DNA of 64,000 bases from Gluconobacter potus (lineage in GTDB: Bacteria > Pseudomonadota > Alphaproteobacteria > Acetobacterales > Acetobacteraceae). The first letter of the stretch is position 1; the number at the start of each line of letters is the position of its first letter. Location: NCBI RefSeq assembly GCF_015244705.1, contig NZ_JABCQF010000001.1, forward strand, positions 744,001-808,000. Direction: 5' to 3'. Positions 48,364 through 57,706 of the stretch are shown here, piece by piece. The position numbers and the translations under genes were made by a program. The notes below the pieces were generated by a model. That model was given only the letters and a program-made list of their open reading frames with translations, ran no database searches and was not told the origin of the DNA.

Positions 48364-48389
48364 GAGTCGCTATGATTCAAAACCGATTC
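48364..48389 (+). promoter_or_regulatory. Cluster of three GANTC sites upstream of rnhB-ccrM
   Basis: GAGTC at 48364-48368, GATTC at 48374-48378 and GATTC at 48385-48389 are spaced 10 and 11 bp, one helical turn each. They are target sites of the methyltransferase encoded downstream. A fourth site is in the hairpin loop at 48300. A role in self-regulation is inferred from Caulobacter ccrM. Confidence 0.6.
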
Positions 48390-48432
48390 GGTCACCTGAT
48401 TTCGGGGTGTCTGTCGGGGAGAATGCTCAGAA

Positions 48433-49056
48433 ATGCCGGATTACGCCCTGGAAGCTGCCCACGGGGGGCTGGTCGTCGGGATCGACGAAGTTGGGCGTGG
48501 TCCTCTGGCAGGGCCGGTAGTGGCTTCTGCCGTAGCATTCATGGCTCCCCCCTCAGAAACCCTGTCTTCCCTCCTTGATGATTCCAAGAAACTGACGGTG
48601 CGTCGCCGGATGCTGGCCTATGAGGCCCTCATGGCCGATGAGCAGACGCTGATCGGTATCGGTGCCGCCTCGGTCGCGGAAATCGAGCGGATCAACATCG
48701 CCCAGGCCTGCTATCTGGCCATGCGGCGCGCTCTGTCCCGTCTGGGGTGCACTCCCGATCTGGCGCTTGTGGACGGCAAACATGCCCCGAAGCTGCCATG
48801 CCCCATAAAAATGGTGATTGGCGGGGACGGGATCAGCCTGTCCATCGCCGCAGCCTCCATCATCGCAAAAGTGACGCGGGACCGCCTGATGGCGCGTCTG
48901 GCCGTGCGGCATGATGCTTATGGGTGGGAGCGCAACGCCGGTTACGGCACGGCCGCGCATATGCATGGACTGAAGCTCCGGGGGGTGACACCCCATCACA
49001 GGCGCGGGTTCGCGCCGATACGAAACATGATTGAAGCAGAGGCACACGCAGCATGA
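48433..49056 (+). CDS. rnhB: Ribonuclease HII
   Basis: Cleaves RNA in RNA-DNA hybrids and starts ribonucleotide excision repair. The catalytic motif [15 protein letters not shown] supplies the first Asp-Glu pair, VDGKHAPKL the next Asp, and the segment [11 protein letters not shown] is typical. At 207 aa the length is normal. The start at 48433 has GGGGAG 10 nt upstream. It overlaps ccrM by 4 nt (ATGA), an order common in Alphaproteobacteria. Confidence 0.96.
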   Translation: MPDYALEAAHGGLVVGIDEVGRGPLAGPVVASAVAFMAPPSETLSSLLDDSKKLTVRRRMLAYEALMADEQTLIGIGAASVAEIERINIAQACYLAMRRALSRLGCTPDLALVDGKHAPKLPCPIKMVIGGDGISLSIAAASIIAKVTRDRLMARLAVRHDAYGWERNAGYGTAAHMHGLKLRGVTPHHRRGFAPIRNMIEAEAHAA

Positions 49057-50138
49057 GCGGTGAATTTCCCGTCGACCAGATCCTGCGTGGAGAGTGCATT
49101 GAGACGATGAAGACGCTGCCCGATGGGAGCGTGGACTGCATTTTCGCTGACCCACCGTACAACCTTCAGCTGCGCGGTGAGCTGCGTCGTCCGGACGAAA
49201 CCGTCGTGGACGGGGTGGACGATGACTGGGACAAGTTCGCGGATTACGCGACCTACGACAATTTTACGCGCGAATGGCTGAGTGAAGCGCGCCGTATCCT
49301 GCACAAGGACGGCACGATCTGGGTTATCGGGTCGTATCACAACGTCTTCCGGCTGGGCGCGATCATGCAGGATCTGGGCTTCTGGATCCTGAACGACATC
49401 GTCTGGCGCAAGTCCAATCCGATGCCGAATTTCCGCGGGCGTCGCTTTACCAACGCGCATGAGACGCTGATCTGGGCGGCGCGCGGTCCGCAAAGCAAGT
49501 ACCGGTTCAACTATCAGGCCATGAAGGCCCTGAACGACGATCTTCAGATGCGTTCGGACTGGTACCTGCCGCTGTGCACGGGCAATGAGCGCCTGAAAAA
49601 CGAACATGGCCTGAAACTGCATCCGACGCAGAAGCCGGAAAGCCTGCTGCATCGTGTGCTGGTCGCCTCAACCAATGCCAATGATGTGGTGCTCGATCCG
49701 TTCTGCGGAAGCGGCACCACCCCGGCGATGGCCAAGCGCCTTGGCCGCCATTACATCGCCATTGAACGCCACCCGGACTACGTCAAAGCTGCCCGGGAAC
49801 GCGTGGCGCGTGAAGAGCGTCTGACTTCCGAGCAGCTTGCAACGACCCCCGCCAAGCGCGAAATGCCGCGCATTCCGTTTGGCAGCTTCGTGGAAACCGG
49901 TGTCCTTCCGGCCGGGACGCTGCTGTATGACCGGCAGAAGCGGCTGAAAGCAACCGTCACGCCCGATGGTACGCTCGTATCGGGCAATCAGCGCGGCTCG
50001 ATCCACAAGCTGGGGGCAATGCTGACCAATGCACCGTCCTGCAATGGCTGGACGTTCTGGTATTTCGAGCGGGACGGCCAGTACGTCCAGATCGATGTGC
50101 TGCGTCAGGAAAGCCAGGCGCTCCGCAACGTCGGCTGA
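49053..50138 (+). CDS. ccrM: Cell-cycle adenine methyltransferase CcrM (GANTC)
   Basis: DNA N6-adenine methyltransferase of the beta class that acts on GANTC, typically made late in the cell cycle in Alphaproteobacteria. The catalytic motif [11 protein letters not shown] is near residue 32, and the AdoMet-binding FxGxG motif is at [20 protein letters not shown] near residue 212. The C-terminal domain of about 85 residues ([19 protein letters not shown], ending with NGWTFWYFE) is characteristic of CcrM and needed for DNA recognition; at 361 aa the length matches. It is coupled to rnhB and closed by a strong terminator. Confidence 0.96.
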   Translation: MSGEFPVDQILRGECIETMKTLPDGSVDCIFADPPYNLQLRGELRRPDETVVDGVDDDWDKFADYATYDNFTREWLSEARRILHKDGTIWVIGSYHNVFRLGAIMQDLGFWILNDIVWRKSNPMPNFRGRRFTNAHETLIWAARGPQSKYRFNYQAMKALNDDLQMRSDWYLPLCTGNERLKNEHGLKLHPTQKPESLLHRVLVASTNANDVVLDPFCGSGTTPAMAKRLGRHYIAIERHPDYVKAARERVAREERLTSEQLATTPAKREMPRIPFGSFVETGVLPAGTLLYDRQKRLKATVTPDGTLVSGNQRGSIHKLGAMLTNAPSCNGWTFWYFERDGQYVQIDVLRQESQALRNVG

Positions 50139-50157
50139 CGCCCGGGGCAGTGCTCAT

Positions 50158-50189
50158 AAAAAAGCCGGAGATCAGTCTCCGGCTTTTTT
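50158..50189. terminator. Bidirectional terminator after ccrM
   Basis: AAAAAAGCCGGAGA pairs with TCTCCGGCTTTTTT around TCAG, a perfect 14-bp inverted repeat with A- and T-runs. It serves ccrM on the plus strand and the ankyrin gene on the minus strand, which ends at 50209. Confidence 0.92.
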
Positions 50190-50208
50190 CGTGTCTGGTG
50201 CAGAAATA

Positions 50209-50826
50209 TCAGTGGCCTGCAAAACCAAGGAAGCCGACTGACGGGTCCGATTTTCCGCCGCTCGTATCGAAATGCGGCGACGCTGCGACGAGAGAGCGTT
50301 TCGGGGTGACGGATTTGCCGCCGATCGTAAGATGGCCGCTGCCGTTCTTCATCTCGACGCCCTCGTCAGAGACGCTGTTCTCGATCTTGCCATCCGGGTT
50401 GTAGGTCCGCATCGACAGGAGCAGGAACATGATGTCCTTGCGGTTCAGGTCGATGGCCATGTCCAGCGGCGTCTGGTCCAGAACGTTGTGACCGCCCATG
50501 TCGGCACCGCGGTTGAGGGCTTCTTTCGCAGCATTGAGCGAACCGCGGTTGATGGCATCGAACAGGGCGGTGGTCGGGTTCACGTCCGAACGGGCATGAC
50601 CGGCATCGTCATCGGATGCTTCTGCTCCGGGCAGGGCGGAAGGTGGCGCGGCGCGCTGGGCGGCCTTGCGGGCCTCGGCCTTCTTCTGGGCGGCTTCGGC
50701 TTCCTGTTCAGCCTCGGCGTCGTCGGCATCCTGAGCCTGGGCGTGATGCCAGGGTACGAGAATCGTCGGCGTCATTGCCAGAGCGGCAATGAGCAGCAGG
50801 CGGGGCAGGGTGGGGAGCAGTCGCAT
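50209..50826 (-). CDS. Secreted ankyrin-repeat protein
   Basis: A 205-aa protein with an N-terminal signal peptide (LPRLLLIAALAMTPTILVPW, cut probably after AQA). An acidic then basic coiled-coil-like stretch (AEAEQEAEAAQKKAEARKAA) leads to about two ankyrin repeats (TALFDAINRGSLNAAKEALN, then DQTPLDMAIDLNRKDIMFLL). The start at 50826 is chosen because it opens the signal peptide; the frame is open 32 codons further, but that part overlaps the upstream gene. It is the last gene of the MoxR cluster and probably periplasmic. Function unknown. Confidence 0.8.
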   Translation of the reverse strand: MRLLPTLPRLLLIAALAMTPTILVPWHHAQAQDADDAEAEQEAEAAQKKAEARKAAQRAAPPSALPGAEASDDDAGHARSDVNPTTALFDAINRGSLNAAKEALNRGADMGGHNVLDQTPLDMAIDLNRKDIMFLLLSMRTYNPDGKIENSVSDEGVEMKNGSGHLTIGGKSVTPKRSLVAASPHFDTSGGKSDPSVGFLGFAGH

Positions 50827-50903
50827 GATGCCAATATACTGTGATCGATCGTCCTGTGCGAGTCTGCAGATGCCTCTCAGGCGTGCCGGAATGTGACATT
50901 TTT

Positions 50904-52943
50904 TCAATGACCTTCCCGCCACCAGCCGATTGCGAGGAAAATCAGCGCCGCAAGCAGGGCCGCCCAGGCGGGAACGAGGTCTTTCGTGCGCGTCTCACCC
51001 GCGACGGCGGCGGTTGTAACGGGAAGGCCCATCCAGTCCGATCCGCTCATGGCGTTACCGGCCGAGACCTGTCGCAGATGGGGTGTCTGATCCGCAATCC
51101 ATGAGACAGTTCCGCCAGAAGCCTTGGCTGCGCCGTCCATGAGGGTCGCGGTGGCGCGCAGGTCCTGCCGCTCGATCGGGTCATGAGAAACCGGGCTGGC
51201 GAAGGCGACGAGACCATCCTGCCGGACGCTCCAGATTCCGGGCATCGTGGCAGGGGCCGTAGCGTGCCAGACGCCATTCGTCCGGGTCAGTGTCAGGGGT
51301 TGGCGCTTTCCGTCCGGGGCGGTGACGAAGGCTTCCGGCGAAACGGGCTGGCCGGCGGCATGACGTTCGATTTCAAGCTGGCCGCTCTCGATCCGGGCCG
51401 TGAGGCGGTTTTCCTCAAGGTCTGGTTCCTTCATCAGCCAATGCGACAGGCGGCGCAGAAGTTCGGCCTGCGGTCCGCCGCCACCCTCACCACGCGACCA
51501 GAGCCAGAGCTGGTCCGACAACAGCATGGCCACGCGCCCGCGATCCACACGGTCCAGCAGGAGAAGCGGCGCGCCATCGGGACCGTGCATCAGGTCTTCG
51601 CCGTGTGACTGGTCCGGATGAAGGGCGCGATACCAGGGGCCCCAGTCTTCCGTCAGGCCCGCAGTCACAGGATGGGTCTTGCCGAGATCGGTCAGGGAAG
51701 GGCGGAAGGCGCGGGTGACGATTCCGTCCGTGCTGACATGCGCGGGGAGAACCTGTGCGAGGCTTGTGTCCTGAAGCGTGCCGTCCTGCGTGAATTCAGG
51801 TCCGGCGGTCACCAGCAGGCCGCCGCCATTGCGCACGTAATCGGCGATGTTGGTCAGGTACTCGTCAGGTAGAATGTTGCTGTTGCGAAAGCCGTCCAGA
51901 ATGATGAGGTCGAAGCTGCGGATCTTTTCCTGAAACAGTTCGCGGATGGGAAACGGGATCAGCGCCAGATCGGACAGCGGCGTGCCGTCATCGGTGTTGG
52001 GAGAGCGCAGGATGGTGAAGTGCACGAGATCGACGGATGGATCGGCCTTCAGCAGCCGGCGCCAGACGCGCTCGCCCTGATTGGGTACGCCTGAGACCAG
52101 CAGCACGCGCAGCCGGTCCCGAACGCCACGGATACGGACGACTTCACTGTTGTTCTCGGTGGACGCTTCCCCGGCCAGAGAGGACACGGACAGCCCAACC
52201 AGCGTCTCGCCGGGATGCTGGACGGGGAGCGTGATGTCCTGCGGCGTGCCGGTCTGGATAGGACGTGTCTGCGGCGGGGCGTCGCCGGAGCGGATCGTGA
52301 GAATGGCATCCGAAGCGCTGGCCGCTCCCAGATCGTCCACCTGAACGCGGATCGTGGCGTTCTGGCCGACGATCGCATAGGGCGGCGTGCTCAGGATGCG
52401 CAGGCGCCGGTCCTGTTCCTCGCCATGTGCCGTCAGCAGAAGATGCAGGGGAAGCGTCTGGCCGTTTGCGCCATGAAAGCGGGGCGGCAGATGGGGTGGT
52501 ACGTCATGATCCATGCCATCGGTCACGACAATGGCGCCCGCAAAACGGCCCTGCGGCAGATCGGCATGGTCCAGCGCCTCGAACAGGCGTGTTCCGTGAC
52601 CGGTCCCGCCCGGCACATCGACGCGATGCAGCGTCAGGCCAGGAAGATGGGCCGCGTCCTGCATGATCTGTTCGGCGGCATGGTCCGCGATGGCAGTCCG
52701 GTGCCCGACCTGCATGGAGGCCGAGCGGTCCACGACCAGAAGCGCATCCTGCGGCACGGGTCGTAGCACCGGATGCAGCGAGCGCGGTCCGGACAGCCAG
52801 CCCAGAAGAGCCAGCACAGCCAGTGCCCGCCAAAGCATGCCGCGTGCGCCACGGATGGCACCGTAGACTGCGCCCGCAACGGTCAGGATTGCCAGCGTTG
52901 CCAGAAGCCAGATCGGCAGCATGGGAGAAAGGTCGAACATCAT
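50904..52943 (-). CDS. Membrane protein with VWA-like domain and glutamine-amidotransferase-like fold
   Basis: A 679-aa protein. Two N-terminal transmembrane helices precede a VWA-like domain with an intact MIDAS: DRSAS near residue 72 and VVTDGMDHD near 140. The middle part (LIILDGFRNSNILPDEY, then NGGGLLVTAGPEF) resembles the class I amidotransferase-like domain found in such proteins, without an evident catalytic Cys. A C-terminal helix (LVPAWAALLAALIFLAIGWW) anchors it again. It overlaps the upstream DUF4159 gene by 4 nt. Role in the MoxR system is unknown; metal-dependent protein binding is likely. Confidence 0.82.
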   Translation of the reverse strand: MMFDLSPMLPIWLLATLAILTVAGAVYGAIRGARGMLWRALAVLALLGWLSGPRSLHPVLRPVPQDALLVVDRSASMQVGHRTAIADHAAEQIMQDAAHLPGLTLHRVDVPGGTGHGTRLFEALDHADLPQGRFAGAIVVTDGMDHDVPPHLPPRFHGANGQTLPLHLLLTAHGEEQDRRLRILSTPPYAIVGQNATIRVQVDDLGAASASDAILTIRSGDAPPQTRPIQTGTPQDITLPVQHPGETLVGLSVSSLAGEASTENNSEVVRIRGVRDRLRVLLVSGVPNQGERVWRRLLKADPSVDLVHFTILRSPNTDDGTPLSDLALIPFPIRELFQEKIRSFDLIILDGFRNSNILPDEYLTNIADYVRNGGGLLVTAGPEFTQDGTLQDTSLAQVLPAHVSTDGIVTRAFRPSLTDLGKTHPVTAGLTEDWGPWYRALHPDQSHGEDLMHGPDGAPLLLLDRVDRGRVAMLLSDQLWLWSRGEGGGGPQAELLRRLSHWLMKEPDLEENRLTARIESGQLEIERHAAGQPVSPEAFVTAPDGKRQPLTLTRTNGVWHATAPATMPGIWSVRQDGLVAFASPVSHDPIERQDLRATATLMDGAAKASGGTVSWIADQTPHLRQVSAGNAMSGSDWMGLPVTTAAVAGETRTKDLVPAWAALLAALIFLAIGWWREGH

Positions 52944-55675
52944 GGTGCGTCCTCCTCGTCAACGCTGTCGGGGCTGGTTGCGGCGGCCCCATTGTCAGGT
53001 GTGCCGAGGCGGCGGAGCATTTCCGGGTATTGCGCCTGATCGTTCTTGTAGTTTCCGGTCAGGGCATACAGCACCATGTTCATGCCGAAACGATAGGCCT
53101 GCGTCCGCTGGTCCTCGCCATCGGGAATGACGGCGAAGGGATGGTTGCCCGAACCATCCACGGCCCAGGCATGCGCCCAGTCGCCATTGCCGATGATGAC
53201 CGGGCTGACATCATCATTCGCCTCATCGCCATTACGCGCGACATAGACCGGCTGCCCGGCAACGCGGCCGGGGAAGCCGCTGTGTAGCAGATAGAACGTG
53301 TGAGCCAGAACGTGCTTTTCCGTCAGCTTGGCAAGCGGCGGCACGACGAGACCATCAGTCACGCGCTGCAACGCGGCGCGGGCTGCGGAACTGGTTCCGG
53401 AATCCGTATCGGTCCCCGCGCCCTGCTCGTCGATCAGCAGGATGCCGCCATGATCCATGAAGGCATTGAGGGCTTTCGTGCGCTCGGGATCGGGCTGGGC
53501 GTCGGGTGTGACCGGCCAGTACAGGAGCGGATAGAACGCCAAATCGTCCTTACCCGGAACGACGCCATCCGGATGGCCGAGCGTTGCGGAACTGCGCGCC
53601 GTTGTAAAGTCGGAGAGGCCTTGAAGCCCTTCGCGGGAGACGGTGTCGATATCGTCATGACCGGTGATGACATAGGCCAGCCGTGTATCAAGCGCAGCCT
53701 GTGGCACAGTTGTCGGCAAGGGCGGCATCTGCGTCGGGGTCTGGGCATGAGCCACGGGCAGGATCAGCAGACAGGCCACGCCCAGAGCGCCCAGCAGCCC
53801 GCAACGCCGCAGGGACAGGATCAGGTCCAGCAGCAGAAGCAGCAGGCCCGCTGTCATCAGCGCGGGACCAAGCGGACGGTCTGCAGGGGCGCCATCCGGT
53901 GTAATGCGGGACCCAAGCAGGGGTTCTTCCTTCATTGCGGGCGCAGAGTCGGAAAGGTTCAGGGCATGCGTTCCATGGGCCGGACCATAAAGTCCGGCGG
54001 GATGGGTGACGGAGACAGGCGTATGCGCCAGATCCGAGACGCGGATGGAGCGTGCGGCCTGTGGGGGCATGATGAGCCCACCGTCACTTCCGACAATCCG
54101 CCAGGGTGCAAGTTCCGAAGGCCCACCGCCCGCAACGCCGGCCGAACGCTCGATCAGGCGCTCCAGCATGTCGGGGAACAGCCCTGACAGCGGCACATTG
54201 GACCAGTCCGGCGAGGCCGTGACATGGAACAGAACGATCTCGCCATTGCCTTCCGCCCGTGCGGTCACGAGAGGCGTGCCGTCACTCAGGGCCGCCCAGA
54301 CATGATCCGTGAGGCCCGTTTCAGGCTTGGCCAGAACCTGCCGGGAGACAGTGACATCGGGCGGGATCGTCAGGTCGGAAAACGGCGAGGTCTCGGGGAA
54401 GGGCGCCAGTGTCTGCGGCTTGCCCCAGGACATGGGACCGCCGAGCTGCCGCATGCCACTCATGAGATGGACGGGCAGGAGCGCGTCTGATGTTGCGTCG
54501 GACGCGGCACCCTGCTCGGCGGCGAGGCCGGGACCGGCAAAGCGCACGAGCATACCACCATGACGGACCCAGTTCAGGACACGGCTGCGCGTCTGATCGC
54601 CGGAAAGCGCGCCATCCGTCGCGATCAGGACAGACAGGGGCGCACCCAGCAGCGCCGTCGCATCCCCGCTATGCAGGTCCGAAATCGGCTGCAAGGCGCG
54701 GTTCAGGAAGAACGCCGAGCCGACAAGCGGTGTGGCATCGCCAGGCGTCTGGAGGATGCCTACGGGACGGCGGTGATCAGCCTGTCCCATCAGATGCACG
54801 GCAGCGGGGCCGGTTGCACCTTCCAGCGTCAGATGATCAAGCTGGTTCCGCAGGAGAGGCGGGAGGGAAATGGTCTGATCCTGCCCGGTTCTGACGGGAT
54901 AGGCGGCGAGCGTTCCACCATTGGCATTGGCAGCATGGAGCGTCACGGTCCGCGTGGGGCAGGACAGTGTGTCCACTCTGGCGTGCAGGGCACCGTCCTG
55001 ACCCGTAGATGCGGCAAGACGCAGGATATCGCAGCCATTCCAGCGCATGTCCTGCACGGAACGGGCCTTAGCGAGCGCGTCATGCAGGGTAGCATCTCCG
55101 TTTGCCGCCAGCCCGTCCGAAAGGATCATCACGCGCTGGCCGGACAGATCCCGGTGCTGGAGCAGGGACGCCAGGGCCTGACGGTCCGTTGGCCAGGGCT
55201 GAGGCCTCAGGCGGGAAAGATGTTCGGACAGGGCATGTGCATCATGCGTCGTGAACGCTTCGGGCATCGCACCATCAGGCGCGCGGGCAGCGTGCAGAAG
55301 CGTTACGTCCTGACCATTGCGGATCGCAGTTTCGCCAAGGGCCAGAGCCGCGGAAATACGCTCATTCCAGTGCGGAATGGCGGCCCAGCCATCATCAAGC
55401 ACAAGGGTGAGCGGGCCGTTTCCGGTTTCGGCCTGATGCGGGGTCAGGACAGGCCGGGCCAGTCCAAAAATAACGAGGGCCACGGCGGCCATGCGCAGAA
55501 GCAGGAGCCAGAGCGGCGAACGGGCCGCGTCCTCACGCCGCGCCGTCAACCGGTTCAGGATGAGCAGGGACGGAAAGCGCTGATCCTGCGGGGCGGGCGG
55601 CGTGGCGCGGACCAGCCACCACAGGGCGGGCAGCGTGAGAAGACCGAGCAGCAGGAATGGGGCGAGAAGAATCAT
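52940..55675 (-). CDS. BatA-N/DUF4159 membrane protein
   Basis: A 911-aa protein. The N-terminus (LLAPFLLLGLLTLPALWWLV, then a second helix LLRMAAVALVIFGLARPVL) is the aerotolerance-regulator N-terminal (BatA) domain. A VWA-like region without a complete MIDAS follows. A further membrane helix near residues 610-645 precedes the C-terminal DUF4159 domain (RLAYVITGHDDIDTVSREGL, FMDHGGILLIDEQGAG). It overlaps both neighbours by 4 nt. It is typical of alphaproteobacterial MoxR clusters; biochemical role not known. Confidence 0.87.
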   Translation of the reverse strand: MILLAPFLLLGLLTLPALWWLVRATPPAPQDQRFPSLLILNRLTARREDAARSPLWLLLLRMAAVALVIFGLARPVLTPHQAETGNGPLTLVLDDGWAAIPHWNERISAALALGETAIRNGQDVTLLHAARAPDGAMPEAFTTHDAHALSEHLSRLRPQPWPTDRQALASLLQHRDLSGQRVMILSDGLAANGDATLHDALAKARSVQDMRWNGCDILRLAASTGQDGALHARVDTLSCPTRTVTLHAANANGGTLAAYPVRTGQDQTISLPPLLRNQLDHLTLEGATGPAAVHLMGQADHRRPVGILQTPGDATPLVGSAFFLNRALQPISDLHSGDATALLGAPLSVLIATDGALSGDQTRSRVLNWVRHGGMLVRFAGPGLAAEQGAASDATSDALLPVHLMSGMRQLGGPMSWGKPQTLAPFPETSPFSDLTIPPDVTVSRQVLAKPETGLTDHVWAALSDGTPLVTARAEGNGEIVLFHVTASPDWSNVPLSGLFPDMLERLIERSAGVAGGGPSELAPWRIVGSDGGLIMPPQAARSIRVSDLAHTPVSVTHPAGLYGPAHGTHALNLSDSAPAMKEEPLLGSRITPDGAPADRPLGPALMTAGLLLLLLDLILSLRRCGLLGALGVACLLILPVAHAQTPTQMPPLPTTVPQAALDTRLAYVITGHDDIDTVSREGLQGLSDFTTARSSATLGHPDGVVPGKDDLAFYPLLYWPVTPDAQPDPERTKALNAFMDHGGILLIDEQGAGTDTDSGTSSAARAALQRVTDGLVVPPLAKLTEKHVLAHTFYLLHSGFPGRVAGQPVYVARNGDEANDDVSPVIIGNGDWAHAWAVDGSGNHPFAVIPDGEDQRTQAYRFGMNMVLYALTGNYKNDQAQYPEMLRRLGTPDNGAAATSPDSVDEEDAP

Positions 55676-56598
55676 CGGCCGCCTCCCAATGCCATGTGAA
55701 GGGCGAGCAGGGCCGGAAGCGGATTCTGCGACGTGTCATGCATGATGCAGTCGGCATGCAGCGAGGCCGCACTCTGCTTCAGGGCCGCAAGATGGGCATT
55801 CATGGCCTGTTCATAAGCGGGGCCAAGGCTTTCCATGGCTGGAAGGGTCAGAACGCCGCCTTCCAGCCCTTCGAAACGGATTCGACCGGAGCGTTTCAGT
55901 TCCCGTTCCGCAGGATCGAGAACGCAGAGAAGATGCGTTCGCACGGGGCGGCTGGCGCAGGTCTTGAGAAAGGTGTCGATCCGGTCTTCGTCCCACAGGA
56001 AATCGCTGATCACGACCAGATCGGACCGGGCGGGAACGAGTGCCATGCGCGGAAATTCGGGTTCGTCCGCATCTGAATGCAGAAGGGAGGCGGCCAGCCG
56101 CGGCAGGACCTGCCGGCCAGCCAGTGCGCGTCCCGCCTCAATTCCGGTCAGCAGCCCGGCGCGCTCGCCACCCCGCAGGGATGCGGACGCCAGAGCCAGC
56201 GTGCAGAGCTGGGCCCGCTCGGCCTTGGTCGGCAGGGTATCAGACGATCGCCACTGCATGGAGGGCGACGGGTCGCACCACAGCATCAGCGACTGGGCGT
56301 TTTCCCGCTCGCGCTCACGGACCCAGAACGTGTCTTCGACCGGAGAGCGGGCAGACTGCCGCCAGTCGATGGACGTTGCGGGCTCGCCGGCGTGATAGGG
56401 GCGGAACTGCCAGAAATCCTCACCCGCGCCCGAACGCCTGCGACCGTGAACACCGCTTTGCAGGTTCGCAGCAATCTTTTCGGCTTCAAGAACGAGCGCG
56501 GGCAGGGCGAGGCTTTCCGCCTGCACGGTCGGAGCGCTGGAAGCGGCGCCCCGGTTGCGACGGAAGAAACTGCGCAGAGTATCGGACGGACTTTTCAC
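55672..56598 (-). CDS. DUF58 domain protein
   Basis: A 308-aa cytosolic protein of the DUF58 family, which is almost always next to a MoxR ATPase. The family core is visible at FWQFRPYHAGEPATSIDWRQ followed by SARS, and a VWA-like segment with SLMLWCDPSPSMQW follows. DUF58 proteins are thought to be clients or partners of MoxR. It lies 5 nt after moxR and overlaps the DUF4159 gene by 4 nt. Confidence 0.92.
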   Translation of the reverse strand: MKSPSDTLRSFFRRNRGAASSAPTVQAESLALPALVLEAEKIAANLQSGVHGRRRSGAGEDFWQFRPYHAGEPATSIDWRQSARSPVEDTFWVRERERENAQSLMLWCDPSPSMQWRSSDTLPTKAERAQLCTLALASASLRGGERAGLLTGIEAGRALAGRQVLPRLAASLLHSDADEPEFPRMALVPARSDLVVISDFLWDEDRIDTFLKTCASRPVRTHLLCVLDPAERELKRSGRIRFEGLEGGVLTLPAMESLGPAYEQAMNAHLAALKQSAASLHADCIMHDTSQNPLPALLALHMALGGGR

Positions 56599-56603
56599 GG
56601 CGA

Positions 56604-57632
56604 TCAGAGGAGGGCCTGTGCCTGCTTGCGGATCAGGGCTTCGCGATCCGTCCCCGATGCGCGCGCGCCAAAGCCCAGCCCGATACGATGGGACAGAACC
56701 GGACTTGCAAGGGCCACGACGTCATCAAGGCTCGGAGCCAGGCGGCCGTCGAGCAGCGCGCGGGCGCGGGTCGCGATCATCAGGGCCTGTGCCGCACGGG
56801 GGCCGGGACCGTAGGACACGGCTTCCCGCACTTCCGGTGAGGCGGACGGATCTTCCGGACGCAGCGAGCGCGTCAGTGTCAGGATCGCATCCACGATCTG
56901 GTCACCAACCGGCAGACGGCGGACGAGATTCTGGGCCGCAAGAAGGCTTTCGGCATTCATCAGGGCAGAAGCCGTCGGCGTCGTGACGCCCGTGGTCTGA
57001 AGCAGCATCTGACGTTCCGCGTCCCGGCCAGGAAACCCGAGGCTGATCTGAAGCATGAAACGGTCGAGCTGGGCTTCGGGAAGCGGATAGGTGCCTTCCT
57101 GCTCGATCGGGTTCTGGGTCGCGAGAACGTGGAAAGGACGCGGAAGGGCATAGTCCTTGCCCCCCTGCGTCACGCGACGTTCCGCCATGGCCTGAAGTAG
57201 CGCGGACTGGGTACGGGGGCTGGCACGGTTGATTTCATCAGCAAGAACGAGCTGACCGAAAATCGGGCCGGGTAGGAAGCGGAAGGCGCGACGCCCGTCG
57301 GCATCCTGATCGAGGATTTCCGCACCCGTGATATCCGACGGCATCAGGTCGGGCGTGAACTGGATGCGCGTGGCGTCCAGACCCAGCACACGCGACGCCG
57401 TATTGACCAGAAGCGTCTTACCCAGACCGGGGGCGCCCATCAGAAGCGCGTGACCACCGGACAGGATCGTGACAAGCACCTGTTCAATGACGCTGTCCTG
57501 GCCCAGAACAATGCCGCCGATGGCCTGGCGGACATGACGGAGAACCGGGGCCAGACGGTCGGCTTCAGCCACGTCCGCCTCGCCCTGCAGGGTGCCGGCG
57601 GAAACGCCGGAAGAATATTGCTGCTCGCTCAT
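56604..57632 (-). CDS. MoxR-family AAA+ ATPase
   Basis: A 342-aa AAA+ ATPase of the MoxR family, which act as chaperones for activating or inserting cofactors into partner proteins. Walker A is GAPGLGKT near residue 87, Walker B is LVLADEINR near residue 150, and the sensor region HVLATQNPIEQEGTYPLPEA is present. The C-terminal lid domain includes ALMIATRARALLDGRLAPSL. It heads a five-gene minus-strand cluster. Its start lies 74 nt from the divergent DUF1285 gene. Confidence 0.95.
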   Translation of the reverse strand: MSEQQYSSGVSAGTLQGEADVAEADRLAPVLRHVRQAIGGIVLGQDSVIEQVLVTILSGGHALLMGAPGLGKTLLVNTASRVLGLDATRIQFTPDLMPSDITGAEILDQDADGRRAFRFLPGPIFGQLVLADEINRASPRTQSALLQAMAERRVTQGGKDYALPRPFHVLATQNPIEQEGTYPLPEAQLDRFMLQISLGFPGRDAERQMLLQTTGVTTPTASALMNAESLLAAQNLVRRLPVGDQIVDAILTLTRSLRPEDPSASPEVREAVSYGPGPRAAQALMIATRARALLDGRLAPSLDDVVALASPVLSHRIGLGFGARASGTDREALIRKQAQALL

Positions 57633-57706
57633 GACGCCAGTCTGACAGGTGTGGGGGTTTCATCAAGGCTCGATTGCACCCAAGTTGGTGTGAGAAGAGA
57701 GTTTTT

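Noticed and set aside
50827-50922. Longer start for the ankyrin protein
   Set aside because: The extra 32 residues overlap the VWA gene, precede the signal peptide and have no typical composition.
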